Assembly (NCBI GenBank): GCA_963965975.1
Contig: OZ014412.1
Span: 4,466,501-4,530,500 of the forward strand
Reading direction: 5' to 3'
Origin: Xestospongia bergquistia
Taxonomy: Eukaryota > Porifera > Demospongiae > Haplosclerida > Petrosiidae
DNA: 64,000 nt
A program made the translations under genes and the position numbers. Shown piece by piece: positions 61,978-64,000 of this stretch; position 1 is the stretch's first letter, and every line of letters starts with the position of its first letter. Below the pieces are notes generated by a model. That model ran no database searches and was not told where the DNA came from. It worked only from the letters and a program-made list of their open reading frames with translations.

Positions 61978-63510
61978 TAGTAAGTTAAAGCATAAATTTT
62001 AACCCTTTTTGTGCGGTATTAGGTATACGTTCACGTGATGCATTCTCAGCGTAGTTACTTTACTCTATACTGCAGTTGTATAGATCTAAGTGTATTTTTA
62101 TTAGCAATTGTCTTTAATGTGACTAATATTCACACTCATCTTTGTAAACAAACAAGAAACAAGTTAAATGGCAAATAAACATTTTAACAATTAATGGATG
62201 CTTTAGGACCCATGTGTGATCCTGTACATGTACCAATTTTGTTCAAACATGCATGTTTTTTTATCAAGACGGTGACTTTTGGCACTTTTAGATACTATTG
62301 TTGATTCTATGGATAATATAACAATCTGCTGACAAGTTCAAGAACGAAAATGATCAATAGTTAGTACTTTTACGGATGCATTTCTTTGTACGATTTGTAT
62401 AACATATAATAATAATAGTGATTAAAGTAAGCAAGGTTTATAGCTTTGTAAAAATGTCAAATATTTTTGTAGAAATAAATCAATCCGTATAATTGTAGTA
62501 ATTGACTTCATCTTTAATTTTCAAAGTTTCAGCCCCTAGGTTCTCTAATATTATTATTTGATGTCTCCAAAATATTGGAGATATTAAGGAATCAAATTAC
62601 ATTCCTGCAAAGTACTAGGGTTTAAAAATTTTTTAAAATATGATCAACTATTAGAATAAGTATCTTCACATGATTGCATCAAAAAAAGCTGAAAAAAATT
62701 TCAGATATTTCTACCTTAATTAATCCATTGGGAATAGACTGCTGTTGTACAAAGAAAAGCTTTATCAATACTTTACTGAGTGAACAAAGATTGGAACAAA
62801 TGGTTATGGTTTATGAAAAATCTTTGGTCTCAGAAAAAGGGTATTATCACTTATCATGAAAATAATGATGTCTTGCATCAACACTTATCCCTTTTAATTT
62901 GGTAACAAATATAATGTTTTATTTTGAAAATGTCAGTAATAAACATTGTCATGAACAGCTTGTATAACCAAATTGCAAAACCAGCAGGCACTCCTTCCAC
63001 TCTATAAAATAATTCTTGAGCAGAACACTGTATTTTGGATTAACTTTGGCCTGTACTAGTGTTCTCATATAGTTTGCTCATACATACTCATTTCAACCAC
63101 AAGGCCTCTGAACTCTACAATTGTTGGCTCATTGTTCTATCATTGGTTAGAATTATAAAATGCCCCAAGATGACATGTAACAAAATGACTTCAAATATTT
63201 TATGAAGTTAACTATATAGGTCTGTGTTTGAAAATTTTGCTAAAGTCTGTAGAAAAGAGATTCATTAATTTACATTACGTGTACTAGTAAAACATAATGG
63301 TAATTGTTATTACAATATTGCTATGATAACAGGTGCCATGTAATGTTGCTTGGTGACACTATTGTGATTGCTATGCTGTTGTTATGTCAGGTAACTCTGT
63401 ATAATTTTTTACCCTTAACGTATTATCATGTCTAATACAGCAGCCATCTTGAATGAATGTAGGCGTGACTTACATACATTAGTAACGCCTCTTTACAACT
63501 TTGAGGTGTG
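61978..63510. other. Intergenic region upstream of COMMD8 and DYNC2H1
   Basis: No gene is supported. A TCACGTGA E-box lies near 62031-62038, just upstream of COMMD8. A second X-box-like pair of half sites (GTTGC, then GTGAC) lies near 63340-63357. Open frames such as 62674-62859 have no recognisable features. Confidence 0.4.
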
Positions 63511-63524
63511 GTTGCTAAGGTAAC
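63511..63524 (+). promoter_or_regulatory. RFX X-box upstream of dynein-2 heavy chain
   Basis: GTTGCTAAGGTAAC is an imperfect palindrome that fits the RFX-factor X-box (compare GTTGCCATGGCAAC): both outer half sites GTTGC and AAC are kept and the changed positions are mostly transitions. It ends 98 bp before the DYNC2H1 start codon, a normal distance for functional X-boxes of ciliary genes. Confidence 0.65.
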
Positions 63525-63622
63525 CCTATCAGCTGATAAACAAGTTTATACCGCTATTGGCATTAATGTTTTCTCCCTAAACTGCTTGAAGGCATTGAAA
63601 ACAAACGAGCGACCTGTACAAG

Positions 63623-64000
63623 ATGTCAGGTGACTCCAGAAAAGACTATATTCTAGCCACAATTGGTAATCACTTTGGCTACTCTGTGACTGATGGGGCG
63701 GTAGTCCATATTGCTCAGTCACAGGAGATCAACACATTTCTTGATGATGGCAACTGTCCTCTGTTAGCTGCTAGACCTGAATTAATTGAAGGAGTCAAGC
63801 TAATTCAAGTAATAATAGTACCATAGTTTTACAATATGTTGAGTAGTGATTTAAATATGCTAATATTATATACACTTTATTATATTATTTCAATTGTCTG
63901 TATAAAATTATTTTCTTTCTCTATAATTAGGTATATAACTACATTGATTCAGACACCAGCGGAGATAACTGGCTTGTATTGTTCAAGCTCCACCCATCCA
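63623..64000 (+). CDS. DYNC2H1: Cytoplasmic dynein-2 heavy chain, N-terminal exons (partial)
   Basis: Exon 1 is 63623-63808 (62 codons, phase 0) and exon 2 starts at 63931 and runs off the window; the intron is GT-AG. The start MSGDSRKDYILATIGNHFG and the motif EINTFLDDGN match the extreme N-terminus of the intraflagellar-transport dynein heavy chain, and exon 2 continues with WLVLFKLHPS, also as in that family. This motor drives retrograde transport in cilia. Only about 85 of more than 4000 residues are in the window, so the motor domains cannot be checked. An X-box lies upstream, in keeping with a ciliary role. Confidence 0.85.

Overview
The window looks like nuclear DNA of an early-branching animal, most probably a demosponge of the Amphimedon type. 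It is AT-rich, most introns are only about 43-110 bp, it carries a tandem cluster of RING/B-box/NHL genes and compact many-exon Ig/FN3 receptors, and it holds clear animal housekeeping and ciliary genes (alpha-tubulin, TAF7, COMMD8, dynein-2 heavy chain). The species is inferred from overall character, not from a marker sequence. Exon models were built by hand from splice sites and reading phase. Wherever a whole model is given, the summed exon lengths divide by three.

Region 1 (1-26756) is a tandem array. Six intact single-exon TRIM-NHL genes and one collapsed pseudogene all lie on the minus strand. Between them, on the plus strand, are copies of an unrecognised small single-pass membrane protein gene: two intact and four broken. 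Each membrane gene or remnant points tail-to-tail at a TRIM-NHL gene, and each intact one also starts head-to-head with another. A segment of about 7.2-7.6 kb (1-7204 and 7205 to about 15950) is a recent duplication. Minisatellites fill the introns and spacers.

Region 2 (26757-38600) is a second tandem duplication, of a block made of an Ig/FN3 receptor gene plus an alpha-tubulin gene, all on the minus strand. One receptor copy is complete (30673-36530, 21 coding exons, 1490 aa by my model). The other has lost its middle and survives as a 350-bp remnant (27673-28025). Both alpha-tubulins are intact and nearly identical.

Region 3 (38781-50237) holds one very large plus-strand receptor: 34 exons, 2617 aa, 13 Ig and about 8 FN3 domains, Ser/Thr-rich stalks, one membrane segment and a tail with YxxL motifs. 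It starts head-to-head with alpha-tubulin B.

Region 4 (50461-64000) holds TAF7 (minus), a probable transmembrane adaptor with a tyrosine-rich tail (plus), COMMD8 (minus), and the first two coding exons of the dynein-2 heavy chain (plus) behind a good match to an RFX X-box.

The most interesting points are the co-duplicated TRIM-NHL/membrane-protein module with a possible 4-nt microexon, repeated loss of gene middles by internal deletion, CArG boxes shared by several TRIM-NHL copies, a palindromic poly(A) signal between convergent genes, a start codon probably created by splicing, and the X-box in front of a ciliary motor gene.
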